Assembly (NCBI GenBank): GCA_037176845.1
Contig: JAYKXP010000109.1
Coordinates: 62,001 to 126,000, forward strand
Reading direction: 5' to 3'
DNA from: Paramarasmius palmivorus
Lineage: Eukaryota > Basidiomycota > Agaricomycetes > Agaricales > Marasmiaceae
Length of the DNA: 64,000 nucleotides
The notes beneath the pieces were generated by a model. That model did no database searches, was not told the origin of the DNA, and was given only the letters and a program-made list of their open reading frames with translations. This document shows positions 35,200 through 46,800 of this stretch, piece by piece. The first letter of the stretch is position 1. Every line of letters begins with the position of its first letter. The position numbers were made by a program, and so were the translations under genes.

Positions 35200-35845
35200 A
35201 TGGACTTCCTACTTGACAAAGACTCCGTCAGAAATACCACCATCACGCTGCTTACCGGCCAGCCTGTATACCAAGTCTCGACACCAACACGATTAATCCA
35301 TACAGAAACTACCACCATTAGGAAAACCCAAGGATATGGGTCGCACGATATGGCAACTGTGGAGATGCACACGACCAAACATGACATATGTCGAGTTTGG
35401 GGCAACGATTTATCGCCAAAGAAAAGGTGAGTGTCTCTCGACCGCGTTCAAAGCTATTTCATGTTCAATAACAATTTGATAGTGGGAAATCGTTCATATC
35501 TTCAAATGGAGAACCATACGTCTGGGAGAGGAAGCGGGGAAAAGGCATAGTTGTAAGCTATCAGTACTTCAGTTGGCAATAAAGAGTTGTATGGCTTACA
35601 TACCATTCTAGTTACGGGACAGAGTCAACAACGTCGTCGCCGTTTTTGAGAAAAGTCATAAAGGCCTATTCAATGCAAGCCCGAAACAGGCCAAGTTATC
35701 TGTATCACCCCTTGGGCTACCGATAGTTGATGAAATTGTGGCTACCTTGGTGCTCACGGAACAGCGAAGGCGGGCCGAGAAAAGTGCTGCAATGGGCGAT
35801 ATCGCGGGGGCGACGGGCGACGTTGTTGGTGCCATTGCCACATAA
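35200..35845 (+). CDS. DUF6593 protein, array copy B
   Basis: Three exons (35200-35426, 35483-35552, 35612-35845), 176 residues. It starts MDFLLDKDSVRNTTIT and continues PVYQVSTPTRLIHTETTTI, KHDICRVWGNDL, then SPLGLPIVDEIVATLVLTEQ. Residue spacing and the phase-2/phase-0 introns match copy A. The tail is short and Ala-rich. Exon 2 (SGKSFISSNGEPYVWERKR) is the most diverged among the copies, lacking the usual YxWK. Function unknown. Confidence 0.8.
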
Positions 35846-36083
35846 TGAGGATTCTATGTATTGACATATCTAAAAAATTGATTACTTACTACATAACACT
35901 GTTCCCTTCTTATTAACTCTTACTGTCTTCCTATATTCAGTGTTTCCTTTTTGGGCAAGCCCATCCATTGATCGCAATGAAAGCTGTGGCGACCGATGGG
36001 CGCGCCCAGTGCGGCTATTAAAATTAAAATTTAAAAGAGGGAAATCAATGCTTTCAGCACTGTAACATATCCGCCAACAAGCA

Positions 36084-36712
36084 ATGGACCTCCTCCTTTC
36101 AAAAAATTCTAACTGCACTGTCTTGGCACTGTCACGCTCCTCACAGGTCATCCCATTTATCAAATTTCGACACCATCGCGAGTGTTCCATACCGAAACCA
36201 CCACGATCAAGAAGTTTCATGGCCATGCCATTTACGATACGGCAACAATAGAGCTGCACGATTTCCATGATGATATATGTCGGGTTTGGGGGCGAGACGG
36301 TGTGCCGAAGAGCGACGGGTTTTTACCAGGTATGTCTATAAGTGTGGTACTGTATACCGAATAATGACTTCCCCTAACAGTGTACGCTCGTTTGTTGCGT
36401 CTGATAGTCAAAGGTATACCTGGAAGATGAAATCCAGTCGTGCTATGGTAGGTACACAACTGGGCTACAATTATGAACAAATGCTTTATGTTTTTTCAGT
36501 TGCACGACAAATTTGATAATAATATCGCAGTCTTCGAAGAAAGTCACACCGGCATCTTCAGCGGTAACCCAAGTCAAGCCAAGTTATCAATATCCCAAGC
36601 AGCGTTGTCGATCGTTGATCACATTGTGGCCACATTTTTTCTCGTAGAACAAAAGGAGAGAGAGGCGAGAAGGGCTGCTTCTTCAGGTGCTGCTGCTGCA
36701 GCCGTATCATAA
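36084..36712 (+). pseudogene. DUF6593 array copy C, frameshifted
   Basis: All three exons are recognisable, but the frame breaks twice. After MDLLLSKNS an 11-nt partial duplication (GCACTGTC at 36115-36122 repeated at 36126-36133, separated by TTG) shifts the frame. Past it the next frame reads TLLTGHPIYQIS, RVFHTETTTIKKF and FHDDICRVWGRD. Near 36320 a run of five T before ACCAG is one base too short to join the exon-2 frame of its siblings. Exons 2 (from 36382) and 3 (from 36501, ending AAAAAVS) are open. With no intron arrangement found that repairs both lesions, this is called a pseudogene; sequencing error in the T run cannot be excluded. Confidence 0.7.
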
Positions 36713-36919
36713 GTCACTGGCATTCGGATTCCCAGTTATCGTGTTTACAACCTCTAATTGTTGTCTTGTCCCGTCCATTAGTGTACAGTGATATGGAAGC
36801 CAAGAACTTTGTCGGCGGTGCGGCAGTGCATTTAAAGGTGGAACTCACTGAGTAATCATAGAAGCGGCGGACATGTGTCAGCAGTGCGCTGCGCCAAGTA
36901 ATCTTGTGATATAAGCGAA

Positions 36920-36928
36920 TATAAAATA
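36920..36928 (+). promoter_or_regulatory. TATA box of DUF6593 copy D
   Basis: TATAAAATA, 38 bp before the ATG at 36958. Confidence 0.5.
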
Positions 36929-36957
36929 GAGAAATTGCACTCTTTTCCTGAACAAAA

Positions 36958-38078
36958 ATGGACCTTCTACTCGACAAAGATTGCGTCCGAAACACCACCA
37001 TCACGCTCCTAAACGGCCAGCCAATCTACCAAATCTCTACACCATCACGTTTCCTCGAAGCTGAGACAACCACGATAAAGAAGATTAGAGGGCATGAGGT
37101 GTATGACATGGCGACGGTAGAAATACACACCTTTCATGACGACGTTTGTCGAGTTTGGGGAAGAGATATGGTGCCCAAGGTTGATGGCTTTTGGAAAACG
37201 TGCGTACCAGTCGCCAAGGTTCCTACGGAGGGCTCATTATAGAAGTTGGCATTATCAGTTCTAAATCATTCATCGCATCAGACGGGCAACGGTACAAGTG
37301 GAAGACAAAGCCGAACGAGGGTCCAAAGGTAAGTTTTTGAACCCCGCAAGAAAGTACCTGTCAAACTGGTCTCCATCCTTACAGCCATTTGAAGAACTTA
37401 GGGCGGGGCCGGGTTCGCGCGCAACCTTGATCAATGTTCCAAGGCAATCTTCCGAGCGTTAGCCGAGGCATCTTCCAACTGTCTTCAGCCTCATTTAATC
37501 ATTCCTCGACTTCTATCTTTCTCTCGTCCAGTCATTGATGGGCTCTTAGTTCAAGAATGTCAATATGGCGTCCGTTTGTTGGGTCAAAGTGAATTTCCAT
37601 ATTTGGAAATTCATGCATTAGCCGTACCAACATCAGAGATAGCTTTGGAAAATCTCGAGAAGTGTGTCCAAAGTCCCTCAGGGGCAGTTGGGAATACACT
37701 GGAGTGGTTGAGGTGTACAAAGGGACCGTTTATGAGGCTTCAGCTACCTCGCTTAGACATTTTGATGGGAAGATGCAGGCGGAAGATACGTTTGGAAGGT
37801 GCCATCAGCTCGCGCGGGAAAAATTGTGCCCGCCCTAAGTTCTTCAAATGGCTGTAATATAGTTATATGACAAGTACGACAACACTGTGGGCGCATTCGA
37901 GAAAAGTCACTCCGGTTTTTTTAGCGGTAGCCCACGACAAGCGAAGTTAACGATATCCCAGGCGGGTCTGTCGGTCGTCGATGACATCGTTGCGACGTTC
38001 GTTCTTGTAGAACAGACGGAAAGAATTGCAAAAGCAATAGGTAGAGCAGGTGATGCCGTTGATGCGGCCGCGGGGTAG
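36958..38078 (+). CDS. DUF6593 protein, array copy D (MITE in intron 2)
   Basis: Three exons (36958-37199, 37259-37328, 37863-38078), 175 residues. It reads MDLLLDKDCVRNTTIT, PIYQISTPSRFLEAETTTI, FHDDVCRVWGRDM, KSFIASDGQRYKWK, then AKLTISQAGLSVVDDIVATFVLVEQ and an Ala/Gly tail. Intron 1 is 59 bp, but intron 2 is 534 bp because a 473-bp TA-flanked inverted-repeat element has inserted; without it the intron would be 59 bp, like its siblings. The coding frame is intact, so the gene may still work if the enlarged intron is spliced. The TIR's own TTACAG could act as a premature acceptor. Confidence 0.78.
37382..37854. mobile_element. 473-bp MITE with TA target duplication (family 1)
   Basis: Inverted repeats of 29 nt including the flank: TTACAGCCATTTGAAGAACT at 37379 continuing to GGGCGGG at 37407, mirrored at 37829-37857. 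TA dinucleotides at 37380-37381 and 37855-37856 are the target duplication. The interior has only short frames (such as 37576-37857), no transposase motif, and a small palindrome GAATTTCCATATTTGGAAATTC near 37599. TA duplication plus long TIRs fits a non-autonomous Tc1/mariner-type or similar DNA transposon. It lies wholly within intron 2 of DUF6593 copy D. Confidence 0.85.
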
Positions 38079-38315
38079 CCTCGCTCATGCGAAAGTAACA
38101 CCGTGTGCACTGAGTGTAGCAAGGATTAGAGCTCTTGAGAGCATGAAATAGATGTTAATCGGAACCAGAAATTTCTCGGGATCCTACTCCGAGTGCACCA
38201 AAAACCACTGTGGGGAGACCAGCCCCTACAGTTCGAATGATAGCCATCGCTGGCGTCCATGACGTTGTGCCAAACATCAGGCACACACAGCATGCCTGCT
38301 CCAACGGCATGTATG

Positions 38316-38323
38316 TATAAAAG
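38316..38323 (+). promoter_or_regulatory. TATA box of DUF6593 copy E
   Basis: TATAAAAG, 39 bp before the ATG at 38355. Confidence 0.55.
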
Positions 38324-38354
38324 AGGTGTTGTTCATTTGCCAACGTCATAAATA

Positions 38355-38974
38355 ATGGAATTTATCTTCTCCAAGGACGATGTGCGAAACAGCACCCTCA
38401 CGCTCCTCACCAACGAACCCATTTATGAGATCTCGACTTCATCGAAATCCTTGCTAGCAGAAACGACGGTAATCAAGAAATTCCGACGAGATGGAGAGTC
38501 AGAGTATATGGGACTCATTGAGCTTCATGGCACAAGGGAAGATGAATGCAGAGTTTGGGGGAGGAATATGCCGCCGAAGTCAGAAAGCTTTTGGAAGAGG
38601 TATGAATCTACGACGTCTGTGGTATGGATGCTGACAGGATGGCGTTGCAGTGCAAAATCGTTTGTTGCATCAAATGGACAGAAGTACACCTGGAAGATGA
38701 AGTCAAATGCGAATCAGGAAGTAAGCTTTGAGGTGCACTTCTCGAGAAAGTATTCTGACTGTCCTTTCAGCTACGTGATCAATCCGACAACACAATTGCA
38801 ACGTGGGAGAGATCCCACACGGGGATTTTCAGCAAGAGGCCAAGACCCGCGAAATTATCGATATCGCATGCTGCAGTTTCTGTAGCGGATGACATTGTGT
38901 CCACGTTTGTGGTGGTTGAACAGTGGACAAGAATCAATCGGAGTGCAGCTGCTTCCAGTGTAGTTGTGGCGTAG
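38355..38974 (+). CDS. DUF6593 protein, array copy E
   Basis: Three exons (38355-38599, 38651-38720, 38771-38974), 172 residues. Motifs in order: MEFIFSKDDVRNSTLTLL, PIYEISTSSKSLLAETTVI, REDECRVWGRNM, KSFVASNGQKYTWKMKS, SHTGIFSKRPRPAKLSIS and VADDIVSTFVVVEQW. Intron phases 2 and 0 as in the array. The C-terminal VEQWTR is shared with the last copy (G), suggesting those two are closest relatives. Short Ser/Val/Ala tail. Confidence 0.8.
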
Positions 38975-39578
38975 AGTAGGCTCTAAGATGAGATTTCACA
39001 TAGTGAATTTGTGTCACAGAACGGTAGATCTAATACTGCGATGAGCGAAATGAAAATGAAATCGAGAAGATTATACAACGAGATTGGTTCGTTCTACGCA
39101 CCATCGATTCAACCCAGGAAGTCTTCCATTAGGGAAACGTATTCCCAGTATCACTCAGATCTTGTGGCATGCAGTGGCCAACGAGGTGTTCGGTGAAGAG
39201 AAAGGACTACTAGTACGTGGGTGATGGAATCGTGAAAGAGACGAGTGTTACACAATGTCACAGAAAGTCACGGTCTATGGGGCTGTGGACCAAAGTCCAC
39301 ACCATTACTCGGTAGGTATATCACGATCTCTACCCAAAACCAACACTCCGTTTGTGCATCCACCGGTCGACATTCCTTGCCCCCAGCATATGTCGACCTG
39401 TTTCTTGTGACATCATCGAATCCCGTTCGTAGATCGTGGAAAGCGGCTTTAATTGACAAGGATCATGTCACCTGTGGACGGGAACGAGGCGCTATACTCC
39501 AACTATACTCTCTTTCACACGCCAGGGGGAAACCACAGATAAAAGGGCAGCACATCTAGTCTTGTAGTCCCATCAACT
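38975..39578. other. Intergenic within DUF6593 array
   Basis: No supported gene. A hairpin-like GTGGACCAAAGTCCAC lies near 39289-39304. A GATAAAAGG box at ~39537 precedes copy F by about 42 bp. Confidence 0.4.
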
Positions 39579-40259
39579 ATGGATCTAGTATTTTCCGACA
39601 ATAATGTTCGACACACTACTATCACAAGTCTTCCTTCAGGCCAACCAGTGTACCGAGTTTCAACAACTTCGTCGAGAATCTTGAACTCGGAAACAGCTAC
39701 CATCAAGAAGATCTCCGAGTCGGAGAATGAGGAACTAGCGCAGGATATCGCAATCGTCAAGTGGCACGGTCTACGTGATGACACCTGTCGAGTACGTGGG
39801 AGGAATGTCTCGCCGAAGCATGATAAGACTTTTACGACGTGTGTTTTCCCAACTTGAACTCCGACGCGAACCACCCCGCTTAGATCACCTCCTACAGAAC
39901 AAAGTGGTTTGTCGCTTCCAACGGCGAGAAATACAGTTGGAAGAGAAGCTCAAACGAGACAGTGGTATGTATATCTCACCGACCTATTCCGGCTCTAATC
40001 CTCTCTTCAGCTCCGTGATCAAACCAAAAACATAGTCGCTACACACAGCAGATCTCCTGAGGATCTGCATCAAACAAAGCTTTCTATATCCCAAGTAGGA
40101 GTGCCAATCGTTGATGATATCGTGGCCACGTTCGTCCTTGTGGAAGGCCGAGAGAGGAAGACTGAAGGCGCTAGTTACGCGAGCATTTCAACGCCGGTGG
40201 TCGCGATGGATGCTTCCTCAATGGCATATACCTTCAGCGCTGCCAACGCAGGGCGATAA
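39579..40259 (+). CDS. DUF6593 protein, array copy F
   Basis: Three exons (39579-39838, 39898-39964, 40011-40259), 191 residues. It reads MDLVFSDNNVRHTTIT, PVYRVSTTSSRILNSETATI, LRDDTCRVRGRNV, WFVASNGEKYSWKRS, then TKLSISQVGVPIVDDIVATFVLVEG and a longer tail (~40 residues) than most siblings. The W of the CRVWGR motif is R here (CRVRGR). Intron 1 offers a second acceptor (TTAG ending about 39882), but only the CAG ending 39897 keeps the sibling frame. Confidence 0.78.
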
Positions 40260-40461
40260 GATGCTTCTGTATTTCCAGTCACTCGTAATGCATAGCCCAC
40301 TCTTAATGTTCCGCATGGCGTAGCGAAACCAGCGAACTGTCAAAAGCTGTAGAAATACATAAATGCCTCGGAACTGCTCCACGATCGCGAACCCGATTTG
40401 ACAAAGATCGCCGCCCAAGATACCATAAAAGTGGCGTCCCCAGACTCAGTCTTTATTAACC

Positions 40462-41075
40462 ATGGAATTCACCTTTTCAAACCAAGATACTCGCGATACA
40501 ACACTCTCACTCTCTACTGGCCAGGCTGTCTACCAAACCTCAACACCTGACACAAAATTTCTCCGCACAGAAACCATTTCGATCAAAAAGTTTGAGAAGG
40601 ATGGAGAGCATGACATGGCAACTGTGGAAATTCACAGTTTCCACGATGATGTATGCCGGGTTTGGGGAAGGGATGTAGTGCCTAAAAGGGATGGGCTGTT
40701 CACGACGTAAGATTCGTGCTAAACTCCTGTGCTATCAAACATTGACGATGTGGAGACAGGGCCAAAACGTTTACTGCATGTGATGGTCACAAATACACCT
40801 GGAAAACTAAGCTATCGGGTCGTTTAGAGGTTTGTCTTCGATTCGCCAAGGTCTCCATCCATCTCAGAACCGTTAATGTCGGTTCATAGCTGAAGAATGA
40901 ATCCGAGAATGTCATCGCGGTGTTCGAGAGGAGCCCAACTCAAATGAAACTATCCATAGAAGAGGCTGGTTCATCAATTGCCGATGAGATTGTGGCCACA
41001 TTCGTACTCGAGGACCAGTGGACGAGAGTAGCGAACTCGGGTTCTAAGGTTGCTCCTGTGATCGTGACGGTGTAG
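40462..41075 (+). CDS. DUF6593 protein, array copy G
   Basis: Three exons (40462-40706, 40760-40829, 40890-41075), 166 residues, the shortest intact member. It reads MEFTFSNQDTRDTTLSL, AVYQTSTPDTKFLRTETISI, FHDDVCRVWGRDV, KTFTACDGHKYTWKTK, EEAGSSIADEIVATFVLEDQW. Intron phases 2 and 0. A CATAAAAG box is ~38 bp upstream of the ATG. It ends the head-to-tail array; the next gene is on the other strand. Confidence 0.8.
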
Positions 41076-41535
41076 ATAAGGTAACAATCAATTATCTGTG
41101 CATGAGGTCATGATTTTCAAAGCGAAACGCTTTCAAGTTTTACAAACCTAAGTAGAAATCTCTCCTGATACCGGCATGATACTGACCTTCTCTATGATCA
41201 AGATCCTGAGAGTGCCGGAGTTAAAAGAGCTTGGCGTGGCTGAAACATGACAGGCACGATACAAACACCCATCCCGCCCCGTCACGGTAATTTGCGAGTC
41301 CAATGTATAGACACTTGTAAAGACTCCGGTTTTTGATGAATGGTTGCTCCGAAGTGAAAATGTCCGTGACCGTGAACCAAGCCAACGAGATGAGAGAAAC
41401 GTAGTGCTCAATCCAATGCGAAAGTTGTTTCTGCCCTGGTATCCGTTATCATTCCAGTGAAATCTATCTAACATAGCTCTACATACATCAGAAGACACCT
41501 AAAGACCGTGTTACCAAATAAAGACCGTAAAACAT
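41076..41535. other. Intergenic, convergent
   Basis: Between the array end and the 3' end of the MFS transporter. No supported gene. Confidence 0.4.
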
Positions 41536-43979
41536 TCACCGCTGAGCTTTTTCATCCGAGTCCGATGGTATGACCCCCAACTCGATATCCATCTGATCAA
41601 CTACCGGCGTTGCTCCTGGAGAAGGTAGAGGAGAAGCAGGTCGACTCGCCTTTTCACCGCGTCTCTTCCTCTCTCTAAGCTCCTCTAAAGCCTTGAGCTT
41701 GAGTTTCTCTTCGTCTCCTCGTACAAGCTCCTTATGCTTGATCATTGTGATACTCACGAGGGTGGCTACGACGGCTAGACATGCGTTAAGAATGAAGACG
41801 CTTCGGAATCCCTTCGTGTATCCTTTCGAGAGGATGTACAAGGCGGCGGGTGGCGTGATTCCAGTCGTAGTGTTAGTAGGATGTGAGAGAAGGGAAGGGT
41901 CATCGATTATCATCGAAATCGTGGAGTCGGGCAGCGACAGCGACTTCATTGAAGTTCGGAGGGAGTTGTTGCTAAAGATAGATCAGTATCGAGTAACGTG
42001 CATGGAAGTAGAACGACGTACATGAGGGACGATGCAACAGCGAGCGAGAGTGCACCTCCTAGCATACGGATAAAGTTCCTAAATGCAGTCACGACCGACA
42101 TGTCTTTCCTGGGGACGCTAGCTTGAACAGCAACTGTTGTGGTTTGCAAGGTCTGTGAAGAAGAGAGTATCAGAGACATTCGAGGAGGGTATTGTATGCA
42201 CGTACTTGTCCACCTCCACAACCAGCCAATATCATCAGTACTACCATTACAGCCCTTGGTGTCTGGCTCGTGATAGTAGATAGACATCCACATCCGATTG
42301 CAAGGCAAGCAAAACCAGTAATTACGATTGTCTTTCGATGGAATTAGCTCCTGAAACAGGGATAATACCTGTATACGTACCCTGTAGCGTCCTGTTCGGC
42401 TAACAATCATACCCTGTTTTCATAAGTCTCAAGCGCGGTGGTATGAATGCTTGACTACTCACAGCAACCCAACTAGCTGCCATCTGACTGATCAGGACCG
42501 GGATGAGGAACAGACCTGTGGCAGTTTAAGAACCATTCATTTAGGCGATAACAGAAAGACTCGCCTCCTCGAATCGGTGAATATCCAAGCACGACTTGGA
42601 AGAACTGTGGTAGGTAGTACAGTGCTGAGAAGAACGTAAAGCCGCTGAGAAAAGCCACTCAGAACCGTACTGGTTGATTGAGGAATTCAGGCTTACTTGA
42701 CGAACATGACAAGGTTCACACCGCAGACGGTCATGTGTTTAAAGATGTACACTATACGTACGGGTGTGGTTGTTAGCCGCATGGTGCTTGTAGGTAAAGA
42801 GGCAAATAGACTTACTCGGGACAATTGGTAACTTTGCTCCCTTCCATTCCCACAGGCAAAACAGTACCACGACGAAGAAACCGGAGCATAATGGCCCAAG
42901 TACAACTGCGGAGCTCCATGGAAAGGTTACGCCGCCCTAATTGAAAGTAATATACATCGATTAGTCGCTGATAAGCACTTGATGCATCGTAAAGAAGCCC
43001 TCACCCAGATAAGAGGAAGCATGATCATAGTGCTAGCGGCGAGAGTTAATACAGCGCCAAGGTAATCGACGACCAAGAGTTTTCTTCATTGAACGTTTAA
43101 TGTAGCATATATATGAATGATACTGCGGTTGACGCACCTTCTGATATCACCTTCAACGGGCTTTAAGGGTAGCACGAACACAACTACACAAGTTGCCACA
43201 AGCGACATTGGAATCGTGATCCAGAAGCACCACTGAGAAGCGAAGTGAGATAATGAAACGGTAGACATCGGGACTAGCTCACCCGCCAGCTAACTTTCTG
43301 AACTAGCGCACCACCGAGGATTGGTCCAACTGTGTATCCTACGGCGACTACTCCACCAATAATACCTTGATATTTTCCTCTAAAGGTCTTCCATGAACCC
43401 CGTGAAATGTACTGGTATCCAAAACACGTACCGTTCCCTTAGAGTAATGATGTCCGATACGATTATCTGCATCATACTGATGATGCCGCCTCCACCAACG
43501 CCTGCCACACCCCGGAAGACGATTAGTTGAATGATCGTCTTTGAGAACCCCGAAATGAGGTTTCCGACCATGAAGATAGCCATAGCAGTGCATATAGCAC
43601 TTTTTCGACCGAATATGTCACTGAATCGGCCGTATAGAGGTTGAAACGCAGTCGAGGTGAGGAGGTAGGCAGAAGGGACCCAGGAGATTACGGAGCCTGC
43701 GTTGAATACCGCAGCGATAGAGGACAAAGCTGTTGCTACGATCACAGAGTCAAGTGCAGAGACCACGACACAGACAGAGAGACCAAGGAAAACCGCGACT
43801 ACTTGTTTGAAAGGCAAGAGGTTGGTCTGATCGGTCAGCTGCACGGACTCTTTGCTTGCATTGACTGGAGTGGGAGCAACTTTGGTAGCTGTAGCGGATT
43901 CTGATAAGATAGCAGCATGAGGAGAAATGTCTTCACGCGAGACAGCTGCCGAGACGTTTGAAGCTGGGGTCGCGGCCAT
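41536..43979 (-). CDS. MFS drug/H+ antiporter (DHA2, 14-TM type)
   Basis: Multi-exon gene with short introns, not all resolved. After a Ser/Thr-rich cytosolic N-terminus (~60 residues) come FLGLSVCVVVSALDSVIVAT (first helix with the family's LDxTIV-like motif), SAYLLTSTAFQPLYG and motif A, GRFSDIFGRKSA. RGVAGVGGGGIISMMQIIVS is the antiporter motif C region. CFWITIPMSL then follows, and later exons carry FRNFIRMLGGALSLAVASSL. The C-terminal cytosolic tail is charged (KALEELRERKRRGEK) and ends DSDEKAQR. Such proteins export drugs, toxins or siderophores using the proton gradient; the substrate cannot be told. The ATG at 43979 is the first true ATG in frame. No biosynthetic cluster is apparent next to it. 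Confidence 0.87.
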
Positions 43980-44754
43980 CGAAGCCAAGGAAACGTCGTG
44001 CAGAATGCTCTGGGGGTTGTCCTGAGAGCTGGGAAAAGAGAATGACTCGAACGAGATACCCCACCCCCAACGAGGTATTTATGGATATCAATCGTCCGAC
44101 TTTTTAGAGATCGAAGCAACATCGTGTTTTTGTGTCCGATGAATCCGACGGAAGGTTGCCGCGTTTTTATGTCATAAATTTTTGGGCCGTGTGTTGGTTC
44201 ATGAAGCTTCGCGAGCACCCTTGACATTAGATAACAGTCCGTTTGAGAAACAAGCTGGCTTGTACCCGCATGCTCGAGTATACTGGATAGAGGTTAATAC
44301 CACTCAGTAGCGATAGTGGTGGTCATGGAAGAAGCCTGTGCCGTCGGATCTGACACAATCACCCTGCCTCGCGGCAAAAAAAACCTTATCGGACCGACAG
44401 TGCCGGCGGATTTTTCGCCAAGTGTTCTTTTTATAAATTCTCATTTTTTTACCGACACCGCCAGCATCCCCGCTCAGAGAAGGCGAAAATTTTCATTCCG
44501 GGTGCCAGCTGCATAAGTAAGCTCTGAAACCGTTATCTAGAAGATAGAAGGGTTCATGTGTTGGCAATCAGAAGCAATGTTGCTACGATTCGACTCGGCC
44601 ATGAATTCGGAACTCGAAGGGAGTATTCGAATTTTGGTCGTGTGATTAGTTGGGCTCGCGGCTCGTAAAAGGAAAAGAACAGTGAGTCACCATCCATCAT
44701 GGTTACTAGGCGCCGCCAACCTTACTTTTCTTTCATTTCTAGACGAAAGGAACT
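43980..44754. other. Intergenic upstream of MFS gene
   Basis: Promoter region of the transporter. No supported gene; a frame at 44316-44516 lacks motifs. Confidence 0.4.
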
Positions 44755-45734
44755 CATGCACTCCAACTACTTCATGTCCTACTACCGCAATGGAGATGTC
44801 TCTGTGACCTTGAAAGCAACATCGAGGGAAATCTGGTGAGTCTGCGTCGTCCCTGCGATTCTTTGATTTGTCCCTTACCTGCTACCGTTCAGCAACTTGT
44901 ACAACTCATCGATGATAATGGACATTAGAAGAAACAGGAGACACTGATTGCATTGACCACGACGACTATCAACTCTCGGCGACGGATACAGCCTTAACGC
45001 GAGAAGGAGACGAAGCTAGCGAAGTCGACATTGGGATCCCTCCGCCGCCAACCTCTTGCTCGCTTTCTTGATGCATACAGAGTTCAACGTTCACCCTTAG
45101 GCCGAGATGTGTTGAAGGTAAGCTTCTGCTCCTTGACGCCGACTATATATCCTCCCTGCTACCCATTGCCTTCCCGTATTCCTATGCTTGAGTACTTTGC
45201 TGACTGTATTCATTCCATCAGTCAGCGTATTCTCCGACTCCTACGAGCACCGCCCAGCGTCCTCGACCGTGATCACGTTCAAGCAATACTTCACACACTA
45301 CCCCCATTCTCGATACATCGTATTCCCAACACTTACTGCGTCCAACCTTTGTTTGATAGGCTCAGGTTACCGCGCATTCTAATCCCCTCATCCTCGTTAC
45401 CAACCTTCCTCTCGTCCTTATTCCCTTGCAATCCTACCGTCAGTCTCGAGGGCATCCTGTCCAACATTTCCACATGTCGCCTCCCTTCACCATGGCCTAC
45501 CGCATACTTTACATGTGGTACTACATCATCAACCGTACCACTCCTCTGCCATTCGCCTCCTTTGGCTATCCTAGACCTCATGATGACACGGCGGCCACGG
45601 GAACTACGGGCGCACCAATTCATACCACCCCACCGGTGTCGCCGTGCCCTTCTTTCTACACCTGTTATGAGTGGGAGCAGGATCGGGATGTGAATGGGCA
45701 TGAGGACGAGAGTGTGGATCGTGAGCGTGTCTAG
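44755..45734 (+). other. Unresolved candidate multi-exon gene
   Basis: Several long plus-strand frames overlap here: a 220-residue frame 45031-45693, one in 45188-45382 and one in 45426-45734 ending in an acidic tail (DVNGHEDESVDRERV). Splice-like signals occur (GTGAGT at ~44840, GTAAGC at ~45120, CAG acceptors at ~45222 and ~45446), so a spliced gene is likely, but I could not find one exon chain that reads through. No domain recognised. The segment SDSYEHRPASSTVITFKQYF in the middle frame looks the most protein-like. Confidence 0.3.
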
Positions 45735-46800
45735 GTGAAGGGCTGAGGGCTCGTGTGGTTGATATGTTCCACGTAAATCTCTTTTACTTTACCGTCTCGA
45801 CGAGTTGCTGACACCCATGAATGATAGAAGGTGTTCAATAACAACTTAATGAGACTTTCAGTGGGAATAGAAGTTGCGGGTTGTAAGAATGTGTTTTGAG
45901 GGTTTGCAAGGACTCGTAGTTGCTTGAATATGGACTCGTCGCGTGCTTATTAGCTTTCAGCTTTCGGCTGTATGTTTCTACATGGGTACCTCCACGAAGA
46001 GTTTGATTCGTAAACGCGTAGCGCATCAAAACGTTCGTTGCAGTGTACCCTTGGCAGTCTATGTGTTCCTGAGAGCCTCGAGGTAAGCGCATCAAGAATT
46101 CGTCGGCCAGGAACACGGAAAGCCCACTCTAAATGAACAAGTACGCTAAGAAGAACAGCGACGTTGTAGCTTGTTAGTATTGTTTTGAATTCCAGTCTTC
46201 GAGGTGTTTTGGGGTCTAGACCGCCCGTGAAAATGACCACGTGAGCAAATCGCTTGCAAAACTGACCGTCGAGTTTTTGTTTTTGCACCATCACCTCCGG
46301 ATTTTCCGCCATTTCACATCCACTTCGATAACAGCTTTCTAACCTCAAAGGAGCTGCTTGGCATCCATGATCTAGTCCTACTCCGTTGCAGCACCATATG
46401 GCTCAACGACACCGATCCAACGATGAGGTTAAGGACCAAGCTTGGCAGTAATTTCTGCTCCTGTAAGTCGTATGATACATACTCCTTTGAACTTTTCTCA
46501 TTCGATACACAGGCTACTTGGTTGGAGACATAACCTATTGTACGCGAAGAAGTATGAAGTCGATAGGAAGAGGATAGCAACCATTCCGAAGCCAAGGTCA
46601 TCGTTACGCCAAGGTTCCATAGTGGCTCTTCCAAGATCGACACAAGCCCAATTATTTTTTTTTCGAATGGAATCAAACGTGCATCATCCTATTCGTTCTG
46701 CCCACTGGGTTGGAAGTTGGAGGAGACGTATTTATAGGCGAGAAGGGGCCATCCGAAGATTGCAACCGCCGTTCTCCTCGACCTCCCCGACGTCTCAAAG
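45735..46800. other. Intergenic upstream of PHO89-like gene
   Basis: Minus-strand frames (45835-46116, 45950-46348, 46314-46676) overlap in different phases with no motif. Not supported as genes. The distal part should hold the phosphate symporter promoter. Confidence 0.35.

Noticed and set aside
37576..37857. 93-aa frame inside the family-1 MITE
   Set aside because: Spans into the terminal repeat, no transposase or other motif; unlikely to be a gene.
41536..43979. Secondary-metabolite cluster around the MFS transporter
   Set aside because: No polyketide synthase, NRPS, terpene synthase or P450 was found nearby, so a cluster is not supported.
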